From: Algibacter sp045066735
GTDB lineage: Bacteria; Bacteroidota; Bacteroidia; Flavobacteriales; Flavobacteriaceae
Direction: 5' to 3'
DNA length: 64,000 nt
NCBI RefSeq assembly: GCF_045066735.1
Contig: NZ_JBISHH010000005.1
Span: 62,001-126,000, forward strand
Part shown: positions 1 through 9,054 of the stretch, piece after piece
How the letters are laid out: each line of letters begins with the position of its first letter
Position numbering within the stretch: position 1 is the stretch's first letter
Translations under genes and position numbers: made by a program
The notes under the pieces: model-generated
What the model was told of the DNA's origin: nothing
Databases searched by the model: none
Seen by the model: the letters and a program-made list of their open reading frames with translations, nothing else

Positions 1-2247
1 ATAATAATCTTCAAATGTTTGTTTAAGTAAAATGGTAACATCTACATTGTCTTCAACTATTAACAGAATAGGCTTATCTGTATCTTCAAAATCGTCCTCT
101 ATGTTTTTGGAAGCTTCAATTTTAACCGATTCGTAATCGTCGGTAATTTTAGATGATGCTATAAATACTTCATTTTTAAAACTATTTCTATCTATAGGCA
201 GTGTAACACTAAAGCAAATAGCTTCATTAAGCTTACTTTCCACTTTTATGGTTCCTTTATGAAGTTCTACTAATTCCTTCACTAGAGCTAAACCAATACC
301 TGTTCCCTGGTTGTTTTCATCGGTTTGATAAAAACGAGTAAAAATATGATCCTGTTCTTGCTTTGTTAACCCTACACCTGTGTTTTTTACACTAAAATGC
401 CATGTATTGTTTTTAATATAAGACTTACAAGTAACGCTACCATTAGCGGGTGTGTATTTTATAGCGTTAGACAATAAATTGATACTTATTTTCTCAACTG
501 CGTCCTTATCAAACCAAACGGTATCTTCATTTTTTTCAATTTGTAGTTGATAATTAATATGGTTTTGTTCAGCTGAATAGTTAAAAGATTCTGCTAACCC
601 AGAAATAAGGTCTTGAATATTTCCTTTTTGAATATGAAGTTTTAATTGTCCTGCATCTATTTTTGATAAATCTAATAATTGATTTACTAATGCCAATAAC
701 CTATCGGAATTACGCTTAGCCATAATGAACTGATCTCGTTTTTTATCTGAAATAGAAGGATCTTCAATAGCGGCATCTATTGGATTTGATATTAAAGTAA
801 GTGGTGTACGAAACTCGTGCGATATATTAGCGAAAAAGTTTGATTTGGCAGTATCTAGTTCTTTTAATCTTGTATTTGTTTTTTGACGGTTTCTATAAAG
901 CACGAAAAGAAATAGTCCGGCAAGCGTTGTAAACCCTAAACCGCCAACTAATAAGTTCCGCTCATTCTTCTGTTGTTGTAGGGCTAAATCACTTTCTGCT
1001 TTTAAAGATTTTATCTCCTTGTCTTTTTGTTCTGTTTGATATTTCCCTTCAATTTCTTTAATAGTTTCAGCAATTTGAATTTGACTGAGTGAATCTTTTA
1101 TTTTGTATGCTATTTTACTAAGATTATTTGCTTTTCGATGCTCCCCTGTTTGCGTATAAACATCTGCCATAACAAATGCCAAATCCTTTTTAAGTATGCT
1201 GTTATTTATACTTTCATTTAATTGAATCCCAACCTTAGACCATGATAAAGCTTTTTGTAAATTATTTTGGAGTAATGAAAGTTTTGCGAGTTCAAGTGCA
1301 TTTGTACCCGCTTGTAAATTAAATTTTGATTCCTTATAAAATTCAAAAGATTTCGTAAAATAGACTTTTGCTTCTTCTAATTCATTTTTATCCAATTTAA
1401 TAAGGCCAAGTGCTCTCCCTATCTCTGCGGCGTTACTTAAGTCTTTAATTTTAATAAAAAATTTCTGCGAATTGGTTAAAATACTATCCGCTAAGTTTAG
1501 TTTTTGTTGTTTAAAATATAGTTTACCTAACTCTACATTATTAGTACTCATGTAATATTCGGCAGCTGCCGCGGGTAGTTTTCCAAACTGATTATTTGCT
1601 TTTAAATAATATGATTCGGCAAGTTCAAGATCGTCAAACTCCAAGTAAATGCTTCCTAAATTTTGATATGCTGCAGCAATAACATCTGGTCTTAATGTCT
1701 TTTTAACATGCATAGAATCGACCTTTAAAAAATATATTTGAGCCTTTTTAATAAAATCTTGTTGCTTATAAATAGTTCCTAAAGCGGTGTATGTATCTGC
1801 TTTGGTCATATAAGACAGTTCGTCTTCGCTATTAATATTTAATAAAGCTTTCTCACATGCAAATTCTGCTTCTTTAAATTCGCTTAAGAGGTACAAATTT
1901 CTACACAGCCCATTGTAAGCTATGGCTGCTCCAATATTATATTTTTCATTTTCTGATTTCCTTGCTGAGCTTTGAAAATAATATAAGGCAGAATCCCTTT
2001 GTTGCGTGCGTCTAAAATACTGAGCATATAAATATTCCGTATCGGCAATTCCCTTTTTATAACTGCTTTTTTTTGCAACTTTAAAACTCTTCTGTATATA
2101 ATAAAGCGCACTGTCGGGCTTTGGATTTATGTACTGAATTACCTTTGTTTTATATTTTGCAATTAGAGCAGAATCTGACTGTTTATCATTTTGTCCTAAA
2201 CAACAAAAACAGACCAAAAACAAAAATGGGAAGTATGCGAATTTCAT
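1..2247 (-). CDS. TPR-containing hybrid sensor histidine kinase (partial, C-terminus beyond window)
   Basis: An uninterrupted 749-codon frame runs from ATG at 2247 to base 1, so the 3' end is missing. The product starts with a hydrophobic signal segment (residues 1-18, ending CCLGQ), then about 400 residues of TPR-like helical repeats predicted in the periplasm, and one membrane segment near 430-450. The cytoplasmic part has a HisKA H-box (SHEFRTPL, His near 475), an N-box (NLLSNAIKYTP), a G1 box with Asn in place of the usual Asp (NTGVGL, near 622) and a G2 box (GTGIGLALVKEL). A receiver domain begins near 724 (ILLIVEDN) and is cut. In this family the missing part often ends in an AraC-type helix-turn-helix; that cannot be seen here. 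It probably senses a signal through the TPR region and controls transcription by phosphorelay. Its target is unknown. Confidence 0.93.
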   Translation of the reverse strand, partial: MKFAYFPFLFLVCFCCLGQNDKQSDSALIAKYKTKVIQYINPKPDSALYYIQKSFKVAKKSSYKKGIADTEYLYAQYFRRTQQRDSALYYFQSSARKSENEKYNIGAAIAYNGLCRNLYLLSEFKEAEFACEKALLNINSEDELSYMTKADTYTALGTIYKQQDFIKKAQIYFLKVDSMHVKKTLRPDVIAAAYQNLGSIYLEFDDLELAESYYLKANNQFGKLPAAAAEYYMSTNNVELGKLYFKQQKLNLADSILTNSQKFFIKIKDLSNAAEIGRALGLIKLDKNELEEAKVYFTKSFEFYKESKFNLQAGTNALELAKLSLLQNNLQKALSWSKVGIQLNESINNSILKKDLAFVMADVYTQTGEHRKANNLSKIAYKIKDSLSQIQIAETIKEIEGKYQTEQKDKEIKSLKAESDLALQQQKNERNLLVGGLGFTTLAGLFLFVLYRNRQKTNTRLKELDTAKSNFFANISHEFRTPLTLISNPIDAAIEDPSISDKKRDQFIMAKRNSDRLLALVNQLLDLSKIDAGQLKLHIQKGNIQDLISGLAESFNYSAEQNHINYQLQIEKNEDTVWFDKDAVEKISINLLSNAIKYTPANGSVTCKSYIKNNTWHFSVKNTGVGLTKQEQDHIFTRFYQTDENNQGTGIGLALVKELVELHKGTIKVESKLNEAICFSVTLPIDRNSFKNEVFIASSKITDDYESVKIEASKNIEDDFEDTDKPILLIVEDNVDVTILLKQTFEDYY

Positions 2248-2320
2248 AAGAATAATTAATAGCTTATTAAATATACGCAATTATATAAAAAACAGATGGT
2301 TGCACTTAAAATCTTTACAT

Positions 2321-2353
2321 AAAAAAGGCTTTAAATTTAAAATCTAAAGCCTT
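2321..2353 (-). terminator. rho-independent terminator of the DegT-type aminotransferase gene
   Basis: Perfect 9-bp inverted repeat, AAGGCTTTA (2325-2333) and TAAAGCCTT (2345-2353). On the minus strand it is followed by a run of T (plus-strand A tract 2321-2326). It lies 49 bases past the stop of the gene ending at 2402. Confidence 0.8.
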
Positions 2354-2401
2354 CTTTATGTTTATGTTATTTTATAACCACCACTAGGTTATGTTTAAAT
2401 C

Positions 2402-3595
2402 TTATAATACGCTTTTAATGAGTTCTGCCATTTTATTAGCACGTTGTTTAACTTCCTCCTCTGTCCATGATAGTTTTATTAAACACGAGATGTTTCTTGA
2501 TATATAATGATCGGATTTTTCAAAAGTTTTAGTTTGAAGATACTCTAAACCTTCTTTTACTTCTTTAGTAATAGGAAATAAAGATTTTAAATCTTTTAAA
2601 TGATCCCATTTACGAATGTAATGCCAGTTGTTATCGAAATAATTCCAACAAGCATCTACGCCTCCATTTTTAAAGGCTTCAATTACTTTTCTAGAGGTTT
2701 CTAAATCGGGTAAAAAGAAGTTTAAAAACGCACAACTTTCTACACCTCCTTCTGGAACCGTTCTAAAAGTAACTTCTGGAATTACCGATAAAGCCTCACG
2801 TATAATATTAAAATTACGCTTTTGTATATCTAAAAATTCTGGTAAACGTTTTACTTGTGCTAAACCTACAGCGGCATGCAATTCTGATATTCTAAAATTA
2901 TAGCCTAAAAACGGATGTGTTTCTGCCCCACGATCGCTACCAACATGATCGTGACCATGATCACTGTAATGGTCGGCATTGGTGTAATACGTCTCATTAT
3001 TGGTTATTACTGCACCACCTTCTCCACAGGTAATTGTTTTTACAAAATCGAACGAAAAACAACCAAGATCTCCAACACTTCCTAAAGGTTTTCCGTGATA
3101 CGTGCCCCCGATAGCTTGGCAAGCATCTTCTACTAACAAAATATCATGTTTTTTAGCAATGGCTTGCAAGGCATCCATATTTGCCATGCTACCACACATT
3201 TGTACCACCATAATGGCTTTTGTTTTTGGTGTTATAGCGGCTTCTACAGCTTCAGGATTTAAACCTAAAGTATCATCTATATCTACTAAAACAGGAACAG
3301 CGCCTAACATCATTATAGCTTCAAAACTAGCTACAAAAGTAAAGGTTGGCATAATAACCTCGTCTCCTGCTCCAACGCCAGCAGATCCTAAAGCGACCGA
3401 TACAGCCGCTGTACCGCTTGATACGAGTTGTACGTGTTTAGATTGAAATGTGTTTTGCAGTTCGCTTTCTAAGGCTTTCGCTTTCCAATGCCCTTTACGC
3501 ATACCATCGAAACCATAGCGCATTAAAACACCATTGTCTAAAACATCGTTTACTTCTTGTTTTTCTAATTCTCCAAATAATTCGAATCCTGGCAT
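2402..3595 (-). CDS. DegT/DnrJ/EryC1/StrS-type PLP-dependent aminotransferase
   Basis: 397 residues, the usual length of the DegT/DnrJ/EryC1/StrS (fold type I) family, which transaminates keto-sugars in the synthesis of amino- and deoxy-sugars for cell-surface glycans or antibiotics. The sequence shows the N-terminal substrate loop, the phosphate-binding SSGTAAV segment near 60, the Asp that contacts the PLP ring nitrogen (VEDACQAIG, Asp157) and the Schiff-base lysine in FDFVKTITCGEGG (Lys186). No sugar-nucleotide genes lie next to it, so the substrate cannot be named. It appears to be transcribed alone: a structured element lies upstream and a terminator downstream. Confidence 0.9.
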   Translation of the reverse strand: MPGFELFGELEKQEVNDVLDNGVLMRYGFDGMRKGHWKAKALESELQNTFQSKHVQLVSSGTAAVSVALGSAGVGAGDEVIMPTFTFVASFEAIMMLGAVPVLVDIDDTLGLNPEAVEAAITPKTKAIMVVQMCGSMANMDALQAIAKKHDILLVEDACQAIGGTYHGKPLGSVGDLGCFSFDFVKTITCGEGGAVITNNETYYTNADHYSDHGHDHVGSDRGAETHPFLGYNFRISELHAAVGLAQVKRLPEFLDIQKRNFNIIREALSVIPEVTFRTVPEGGVESCAFLNFFLPDLETSRKVIEAFKNGGVDACWNYFDNNWHYIRKWDHLKDLKSLFPITKEVKEGLEYLQTKTFEKSDHYISRNISCLIKLSWTEEEVKQRANKMAELIKSVL

Positions 3596-3638
3596 ATTGT
3601 TGTGTTTTTATCTTTTTATTCTATGTTGGACGGTTGCT

Positions 3639-3732
3639 GCGTTAGGGATTGAACGGCTTGTTTGAAATCCTTTTTGTTTTAGTGAAAAAACAAAAAGATT
3701 GAGTAGTGAAAGCCCGACCCTTGCGGTAACGC
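3639..3732. repeat. structured intergenic element, repeat-like
   Basis: Between the nitroreductase and the aminotransferase lies a compact, more GC-rich element closed by GCGTTA (3639-3644) and TAACGC (3727-3732). Inside is a perfect 11-bp hairpin, CTTTTTGTTTT (3670-3680) with AAAACAAAAAG (3687-3697), and further pairing of GGCTT with AAGCC. The arrangement, with GGGATTGA after the first arm and GAAAGCCCG before the last, resembles an intergenic element that I recall as recurrent in Flavobacteriaceae. It may act as terminator of the nitroreductase gene, as a mobile palindromic repeat or as a small RNA. No second copy was seen in this window. Confidence 0.5.
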
Positions 3733-3741
3733 CCAAATATA

Positions 3742-4371
3742 TTAAATTTCTATAACGGTTTGATTAATTGGTTTTCGTACTTTTTTTAGGGTTGAAAACA
3801 TATCATCGTCCGCGCGATATCCAACAGGCATAATTAATGCTGATTTTAATCCTTTTTCTTTAAGTTGAAGGATATCGTCGTATTTCTCAGGTAAAAATCC
3901 TTCCATTGGGCAGGCATCTATATTTTCGATGGCACAGACCGTCATGAGGTTACCGAGAGCTATATAGGCTTGGTTTTTAGACCAACTTTGGCGTTGTTCT
4001 AAAGTTTTATTTTGCATCATACCTTTAAGCTGCTCGCGGTATGGGTTTAATATACTTTCTGGCGTGTTGCGTATAGTTTTTATATTGTTATAATACTCTA
4101 TAATGTCGGTATCTTCTATATTTTCTTGAATGCATATTACCAGCAAGTGCGATGCATTTACTACTTGCGCTTGATTGTAAGAATACGGTAACAGGCTCTC
4201 GCGAAGTGTTTTATTTTTTACAATTACAAGATTTAACGTTTGTAAACCAAAAGAGGTTGCGGTTAAGTTAAAGGCCTCTTTAATTGTATTTAACTTTGCT
4301 GGTGTTAATATTTTGCTAGCGTCGAACTTTTTGGTTGCATAACGCCATTGCAACTGTTTTATAATATCCAT
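3742..4371 (-). CDS. NAD(P)H-dependent oxidoreductase, nitroreductase family
   Basis: 209 residues, typical of NfsB-like flavoproteins that use FMN and NAD(P)H to reduce nitro compounds, quinones or enones in the cytoplasm. Visible family features are the N-terminal RYATKKFD motif that binds FMN phosphate, a serine- and leucine-rich dimer helix after residue 35, and the CPMEGF segment near 154 followed by a C-terminal KKVRKP tail. There is no signal peptide. It stands alone between tRNA-Ser (opposite strand) and the structured element. Its physiological substrate cannot be told from the sequence. Confidence 0.88.
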   Translation of the reverse strand: MDIIKQLQWRYATKKFDASKILTPAKLNTIKEAFNLTATSFGLQTLNLVIVKNKTLRESLLPYSYNQAQVVNASHLLVICIQENIEDTDIIEYYNNIKTIRNTPESILNPYREQLKGMMQNKTLEQRQSWSKNQAYIALGNLMTVCAIENIDACPMEGFLPEKYDDILQLKEKGLKSALIMPVGYRADDDMFSTLKKVRKPINQTVIEI

Positions 4372-4393
4372 TCGGTTTTACTTAATTGATTTA

Positions 4394-4401
4394 CAAAAGT
4401 A
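4394..4401 (-). promoter_or_regulatory. possible -7 promoter element for the nitroreductase gene
   Basis: The minus strand reads TACTTTTG, an exact match to the Bacteroidota -7 consensus TAnnTTTG, 23 bases before the ATG at 4371. No clear -33 TTTG is found at the usual distance, so the call is weak. Confidence 0.3.
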
Positions 4402-4556
4402 AGGTTTTAAAAGTTTGTTTTTTTTGAATTATTTCGGAAATGTTGCTGCTTTTGTTCAATGATATTTTTTTTAAACATTTATTTTTTCTGTTTTAACCTA
4501 TAAATGAATAGGTTATAAATTACTTTTAAAATTATTTTAAAAAAACTATATTTTTA

Positions 4557-4588
4557 TTTGAATAGAACGAAAAAGGCTCTTATATTTG
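4557..4588 (+). promoter_or_regulatory. housekeeping promoter of tRNA-Ser
   Basis: TTTG at 4557-4560 and TATATTTG at 4581-4588, 20 bases apart, match the -33/-7 elements used by the primary sigma factor of Bacteroidota. Transcription would begin near 4595, giving a short leader before the tRNA at 4625. Confidence 0.75.
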
Positions 4589-4624
4589 CACCCGCATTCA
4601 GGGAATAACCTGATAAGGCACTCA

Positions 4625-4709
4625 GGAGAAATGGCAGAGTGGTCGAATGCGGCAGTCTTGAAAACTGTTGAGGGTCACACCTCCGGGGGTTCGAATCCCT
4701 CTTTCTCCG
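4625..4709 (+). tRNA. tRNA-Ser (anticodon UGA)
   Basis: Class II tRNA of 85 bases. The acceptor stem is GGAGAAA paired with TTTCTCC (4702-4708), discriminator G. The anticodon loop CTTGAAA carries TGA between five-base stems. The long variable arm has GAGG paired with CCTC, and the T arm has the loop TTCGAAT. CCA is not encoded. The gene reads UCA codons. Its 3' end is the likely integration site of a former mobile element: an integrase remnant begins 138 bases downstream and the last bases recur at 53163. Confidence 0.98.
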
Positions 4710-4732
4710 CTTAGAGATTAAAAAATCTCACT

Positions 4733-4767
4733 AAAAGCCCGTAAATATTATGTTTATGGGCTTTTTT
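4733..4767 (+). terminator. rho-independent terminator of tRNA-Ser
   Basis: GCCCGTAAA (4737-4745) pairs with TTTATGGGC (4753-4761), with one G-U pair on the RNA, and is followed by TTTTTT (4762-4767). Confidence 0.85.
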
Positions 4768-4846
4768 AATTTCTATCGATATCAAATAAAATTATATTAA
4801 ATTTTCGAGATTCGGTTCTTAAATTTTGAATATAAGTGACGTACCG

Positions 4847-5241
4847 ATGCAAACTGCATTCTCAATCTTATTTTACCTTAGAAGAAAACGATGTCGATAA
4901 AAACGGTTATACTATAATTTACTTAAGGATATCTACAAATGGTAAACGTTGCTAATTCAGTATTAAACGAAAAGTGCTCTTGACTACATGAAATTTTAAA
5001 GCAATTAAGGTTCATGAGACTAACACCAATATCTGTGAGTTTCATAGATATATGGATACTATTAAAATCTATGTTAATAAAATTCAAGAAACGCTTTCTA
5101 AAAACGAGTAACTAATTACGTTTGTAACCTATCACGAACATTTAATGAGGCAACAACCTAAAGACAAAGATGCTATTGATAATTTTATAATAAAAATATT
5201 ACAGAAATAACGCCGAAAGACTTGTTGGTAAAGAAAATGTA
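4847..5241 (+). pseudogene. decayed tyrosine-type integrase, N-terminal arm-binding part only
   Basis: Pieces in shifting frames recall the N-terminus of Bacteroidota phage/transposon integrases. They are an ATG start with QTAFSILFYLRR (4847 on), then VDKNGYTIIYLRISTNGKR in the next frame, then HRYMDTIKIYVNKIQETL near 5043-5100, then TFVTYHEHLMRQQ near 5120-5155. Known family members begin in the same order: arm-type DNA-binding domain, a 'RYIDTIK..' helix, then the core-binding 'EYH' helix. At least three frame breaks or stops lie between the pieces. The catalytic domain with its R-H-R-Y residues is not recognisable, so the gene is dead. Its position just downstream of tRNA-Ser is classic for an element integrated at a tRNA 3' end. 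Confidence 0.7.
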
Positions 5242-5499
5242 ATCTTTCGGTTAACTATTCCTTTAGCTCTTTTAAAGAATCAGCAAAACAGTAAGCTCTA
5301 CCAAATTGAATCCGCCCTCTAAAACGATATAAACCTGCATTAATCAAACTTTTGTTGGCTGAAGATAGTTTTGACAGTATCAGCTGATTAATTTATAAGC
5401 ATATGGCATAATAAATATTACGACAATTAAATTAGGATAAAAGCTCACATTAATAATTTTAACATTAATCGCTTCACTATTTTTTAGAAGTGTGATTTA
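5242..5499. other. non-coding stretch between integrase remnant and class V PLP enzyme
   Basis: All six frames are short and broken. I recognise no gene, hairpin or promoter here. It may be the rest of the decayed integrase or its element, since it continues directly from the remnant, but no catalytic motif is visible. Confidence 0.4.
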
Positions 5500-7011
5500 C
5501 TAAAGCTCAAACCAATCTTGAGTTATTTCTTCTTCTACAGTTATTTTATTTCTGTGAATGTATTCATGTTTAACGGCATTGTATTGGTAATCTAATTGCC
5601 ATTCTTGATAGTTTTTCGAAACTTGTTCAATGGCATTACAGATAAATACAACTTCATCGTTTGTCATTGTTGGGTGAATGGACATTCTTATCCAACCTGG
5701 CCGCTCCATTAAACAACCTTCTAATATTTTTTGCTCAATACTTTTGGATGTTAATTGGTTTACATGTAACAAATAATGACCATAAGTACCTGCACAAGAA
5801 CAGCCGCCACGCGTTTGTACACCAAAACGATCATTCAACAATTTTACAACTAAGTTATAATGAACATTATCTATATAAAAAGAAAACACTCCCAATCGGT
5901 CTCTATGATTTTCCGCTAGAATGTGTAAATTTTCAATTTTTGTAAGTCTTTGAAAGATGATATCATTTAGTTCATGCTCTCTTTCTAATATGTTTTCCAC
6001 ACCCATTTGTTGCTTTAACTTTATAGCAAGTGCGATTCTAATAGCTTGTAAAAACCCCGGTGTACCGCCATCTTCTCTAGTTTCTATATCATCTATATAA
6101 TCATGATCACCCCATGGATTTGTATACAAAACGGTTCCTCCTCCAGGGTTATCAGGGACTAAGTTTTTATATAATTTCTTATTAAAAATTAAAACACCAG
6201 ATGCACCAGGACCTCCTAAAAATTTATGAGGAGAGAAGGTAATGGCATCCAAATATTCATCTTCATTTTCTGGGTGCATATTAATTTCAACATAGGGTGC
6301 AGAACATGCAAAATCTACAAAACATAAACCATTGTTTTGATGCATCAATCTAGCGACTTCGTAATAATTTGTTTTGATGCCAGTAACGTTAGAACAGCCA
6401 GTAATTGCAGCCATCTTTATTGGGGTTTCCACATATTTATCTAAAAGTGATTGAAGACTTTTTAAACATGGTAACCCATCCAAATTGGAAGGGATCACTT
6501 CTACCTTAGCAATAGTTTCTAACCATGAAGTTTGATTAGAATGATGCTCCATGTGAGACACAAAAATAACTGGACGCAGCATAGCAGGCACTTGCGTATG
6601 ATCTTTTAAATTCTCATTTAATTTAATTCCTAAAAGACGCTGAAACTTATTAATAGCCCCGGTCATACCAGTACCAACAGTAATTAAAACATCATCTTTA
6701 GATGCATTTACATGACTTTTAATAATATTTCTAGCCTCGTGATAAGCTCGTGTCATGGAAGCACCTGTAACGGATGTTTCTGTATGCGTATTTGCTACAA
6801 ATGGCCCAATATCATTTATTAGTTTCTCTTCTATAGGCCGATACAGCCTTCCACTCGCTGTCCAATCTGCATATAAAACTTTTTGCTTTCCGTAAGGTGA
6901 TTCAAATTCTTGATTATTACCTATAATATTATCCCTAAAGCTCTTAAAATAAGTTTCTAAACGCGATGGGTTTGAATTTGATATTGCTTCTTTTGTTTCA
7001 GACTTAATCAT
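5500..7011 (-). CDS. class V aminotransferase-fold PLP enzyme, cysteine desulfurase-like
   Basis: 503 residues of the SufS/Csd-like class V fold, longer than the roughly 400 of true SufS. The Schiff-base lysine lies in FSPHKFLGGPG (Lys263), and FVDFACSAPY supplies the ring-nitrogen Asp. The loop RGGCSCAGTYG (Cys404 and Cys406) sits where cysteine desulfurases carry their persulfide cysteine, but it contains two cysteines in CSC order. It lacks a signal peptide, so it acts in the cytoplasm. The reaction is probably sulfur or selenium removal from a cysteine-type substrate; a different lyase activity is possible. It is 56 bases from the end of dsbD and in the same direction, so read-through is not expected to bind it to that operon, which lies downstream of it. 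Confidence 0.8.
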   Translation of the reverse strand: MIKSETKEAISNSNPSRLETYFKSFRDNIIGNNQEFESPYGKQKVLYADWTASGRLYRPIEEKLINDIGPFVANTHTETSVTGASMTRAYHEARNIIKSHVNASKDDVLITVGTGMTGAINKFQRLLGIKLNENLKDHTQVPAMLRPVIFVSHMEHHSNQTSWLETIAKVEVIPSNLDGLPCLKSLQSLLDKYVETPIKMAAITGCSNVTGIKTNYYEVARLMHQNNGLCFVDFACSAPYVEINMHPENEDEYLDAITFSPHKFLGGPGASGVLIFNKKLYKNLVPDNPGGGTVLYTNPWGDHDYIDDIETREDGGTPGFLQAIRIALAIKLKQQMGVENILEREHELNDIIFQRLTKIENLHILAENHRDRLGVFSFYIDNVHYNLVVKLLNDRFGVQTRGGCSCAGTYGHYLLHVNQLTSKSIEQKILEGCLMERPGWIRMSIHPTMTNDEVVFICNAIEQVSKNYQEWQLDYQYNAVKHEYIHRNKITVEEEITQDWFEL

Positions 7012-7067
7012 AAGATTTTAAACTCAAATTATTTTTTAGTTGATATTAGTTAGGAATTAGGAATTAT

Positions 7068-9035
7068 CTATTTTTTAAAATTTGATATACCCTTTTTTAA
7101 CCAAGTATTGTATTCTTCTATATCTGGAGTATATGCTACGGGATCAATCAAATTCTCTTCATTATGATCCATGAGTACATACATCGGTTGCGTATTAGCT
7201 TTATATTTTATGGTTTGTAATTCGCTCCACTTCTGCCCTATATACTTTAACTTTTTACCAGGTTTAAGTTTAGAGTCTACAACTTCACTTTCCAACAAAG
7301 GACGCTTATCATCTACATATAAAGAAATAAGGATAACATCGTTTTTAAGCTTTTCTAAAACATGCGGTTTTACCCAAACATTTTGCTCCATTTTTCTACA
7401 ATTTACACAGGCATGCCCCGTAAAATCTATCATCACTGGTTTTCCAACTTTCTTTGCATAAGCCAAACCTTTATCATAATCATTGAAAGCCAATATATCA
7501 TGCGGAGGCATTAAATGAGCTCCTTCTGGAATTGTTTCATGATTGGCGGAAGCAGATCCCAATTGTGTAAACCCAACACCATAAGGCGATTCACTATAAT
7601 GCTGTGGAGGCGGAAATGCACTTATAAAATTAAGTGGAGCTCCCCAAAGACCAGGAATCATATATATTGTAAACGACATAACCAATAAACCTAAACCTAA
7701 TCTACCTACAGAAATATGGGTTAATGGCGAATCGTGTGGTAATTGTATTTTTCCGAAAAGATAAAAAGCTAAAGCTCCAAATATGGCAATCCAAATAGCG
7801 ATAAAAACTTCACGTTCTAACCAATGTAATTGTAAAACCAAATCTGCATTTGATAAAAACTTAAATGCTAATGCTAATTCTAAAAAGCCTAAAACTACTT
7901 TAACTGTGTTTAACCAACCTCCAGATTTTGGAAGAGAATTTAACCACCCAGGAAAAGCAGCAAATAAAGCAAATGGTAAGGCTATGGCTAATGAAAACCC
8001 AAGCATACCTATAATTGGCCCTACTTGACTTCCGCCTGCTGCTGCCTCAACAAGTAAGGTTCCAACAATAGGACCCGTACAAGAAAATGAAACAATAGCC
8101 AGTGCTAATGCCATAAAAAATATACCTATTAAACCTCCCCTATCTGCCTGTGAGTCTACTTTGTTTGCCCAAGAATTTGGTAACATAATTTCGAAAGCAC
8201 CTAAAAATGATGTAGCAAAAACTAATAACAATATGAAAAATAGAATATTAAACCATACATTGGTAGATAAGGCATTTAAAGCATCTGCTCCAAATATTAA
8301 ACTAACCAAAATGCCTAATAACACATAAATTACAATAATTGATAATCCATATATAATAGCATTTTTTATGCCTGCTGCTTTTGTTTTACTTTGTTTGGTA
8401 AAGAAACTTACCGTCATAGGAATCATGGGAAACACACATGGAGTTAACAAAGCCGCAAATCCTGAAAAAAAAGCGATAAAGAATATGCCCCAAAGTCCAT
8501 TTTTAGAGCTTGATTTTGAATCGGAAGTATTTGAAATTGCTGAAACTTCTTGTGTATTAGAGCTAGCCACTTTAGGCGAAGTGTTTTTATCAAAAAGATT
8601 AAACTGCAAATCAACTTCGGTTGGCGGCAAACATCGAGAGTCATCACAAACCATAAATTCCACAGCTCCATGCACCGTATTCTTGTCTCCAGTTACTTCT
8701 ACTGTTTGCTCAAAGGTTGCCATACCTTCAAAGAACTTAATCTTCATTTCAAAAACCGGATCATCAACGGTATGCCCCTCACCTTCAGTTGTATTACCAA
8801 CAATTTTGAAAGCTCCATTTTCATCATCAAACATAAACGTTGTTGGAATGGGACCATCTTCCGGAACATTTTGACTGTACAAATGCCAGCCAGCTTCAAT
8901 TGAGGCTTTTGAAATGAGTTTATATGTGTTATCTGATATTTTCTCGACAGATGTTTTCCATTTTACGGGTTCCACAATCTGTGAGTTTCCTAAAGTCACA
9001 AACAACAAAGAGAGTAATAAAATAAGCTTTTTCAT
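7068..9035 (-). CDS. dsbD: DsbD-type thiol:disulfide interchange protein
   Basis: 655 residues with the full DsbD layout. A signal peptide (1-18) is followed by a periplasmic alpha domain with the redox pair in MVCDDSRCLPP (about 130-140). A membrane domain from about 180 to 480 has the cysteine-proline motif TPCVFPMIP in its first helix and FSCTGPIVG in a later one. A C-terminal thioredoxin domain has Cys543-Val-Asn-Cys546. The family passes electrons from cytoplasmic thioredoxin across the inner membrane to periplasmic thioredoxin-like proteins. It is the last gene of a long run containing many such proteins, for which it is the obvious electron source. It lies 19 bases behind a free-standing copy of its own alpha domain. 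Confidence 0.93.
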   Translation of the reverse strand: MKKLILLLSLLFVTLGNSQIVEPVKWKTSVEKISDNTYKLISKASIEAGWHLYSQNVPEDGPIPTTFMFDDENGAFKIVGNTTEGEGHTVDDPVFEMKIKFFEGMATFEQTVEVTGDKNTVHGAVEFMVCDDSRCLPPTEVDLQFNLFDKNTSPKVASSNTQEVSAISNTSDSKSSSKNGLWGIFFIAFFSGFAALLTPCVFPMIPMTVSFFTKQSKTKAAGIKNAIIYGLSIIVIYVLLGILVSLIFGADALNALSTNVWFNILFFILLLVFATSFLGAFEIMLPNSWANKVDSQADRGGLIGIFFMALALAIVSFSCTGPIVGTLLVEAAAGGSQVGPIIGMLGFSLAIALPFALFAAFPGWLNSLPKSGGWLNTVKVVLGFLELALAFKFLSNADLVLQLHWLEREVFIAIWIAIFGALAFYLFGKIQLPHDSPLTHISVGRLGLGLLVMSFTIYMIPGLWGAPLNFISAFPPPQHYSESPYGVGFTQLGSASANHETIPEGAHLMPPHDILAFNDYDKGLAYAKKVGKPVMIDFTGHACVNCRKMEQNVWVKPHVLEKLKNDVILISLYVDDKRPLLESEVVDSKLKPGKKLKYIGQKWSELQTIKYKANTQPMYVLMDHNEENLIDPVAYTPDIEEYNTWLKKGISNFKK

Positions 9036-9054
9036 TTTGGAATTATTTAGTCAA

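Noticed and set aside
3102..3446. Open plus-strand frame of 114 codons opposite the DegT-type aminotransferase gene
   Set aside because: Antisense to a gene with a complete PLP lysine and Asp motif; the translation has no recognisable feature.
5242..5499. Catalytic domain of the integrase remnant
   Set aside because: I looked for the HxxR and active-site tyrosine contexts in all frames and did not find them.
8368..8874. Open plus-strand frame of 168 codons opposite dsbD
   Set aside because: It lies wholly antisense to a well-supported dsbD frame, has no family resemblance and is what codon bias of the real gene produces in the opposite frame.
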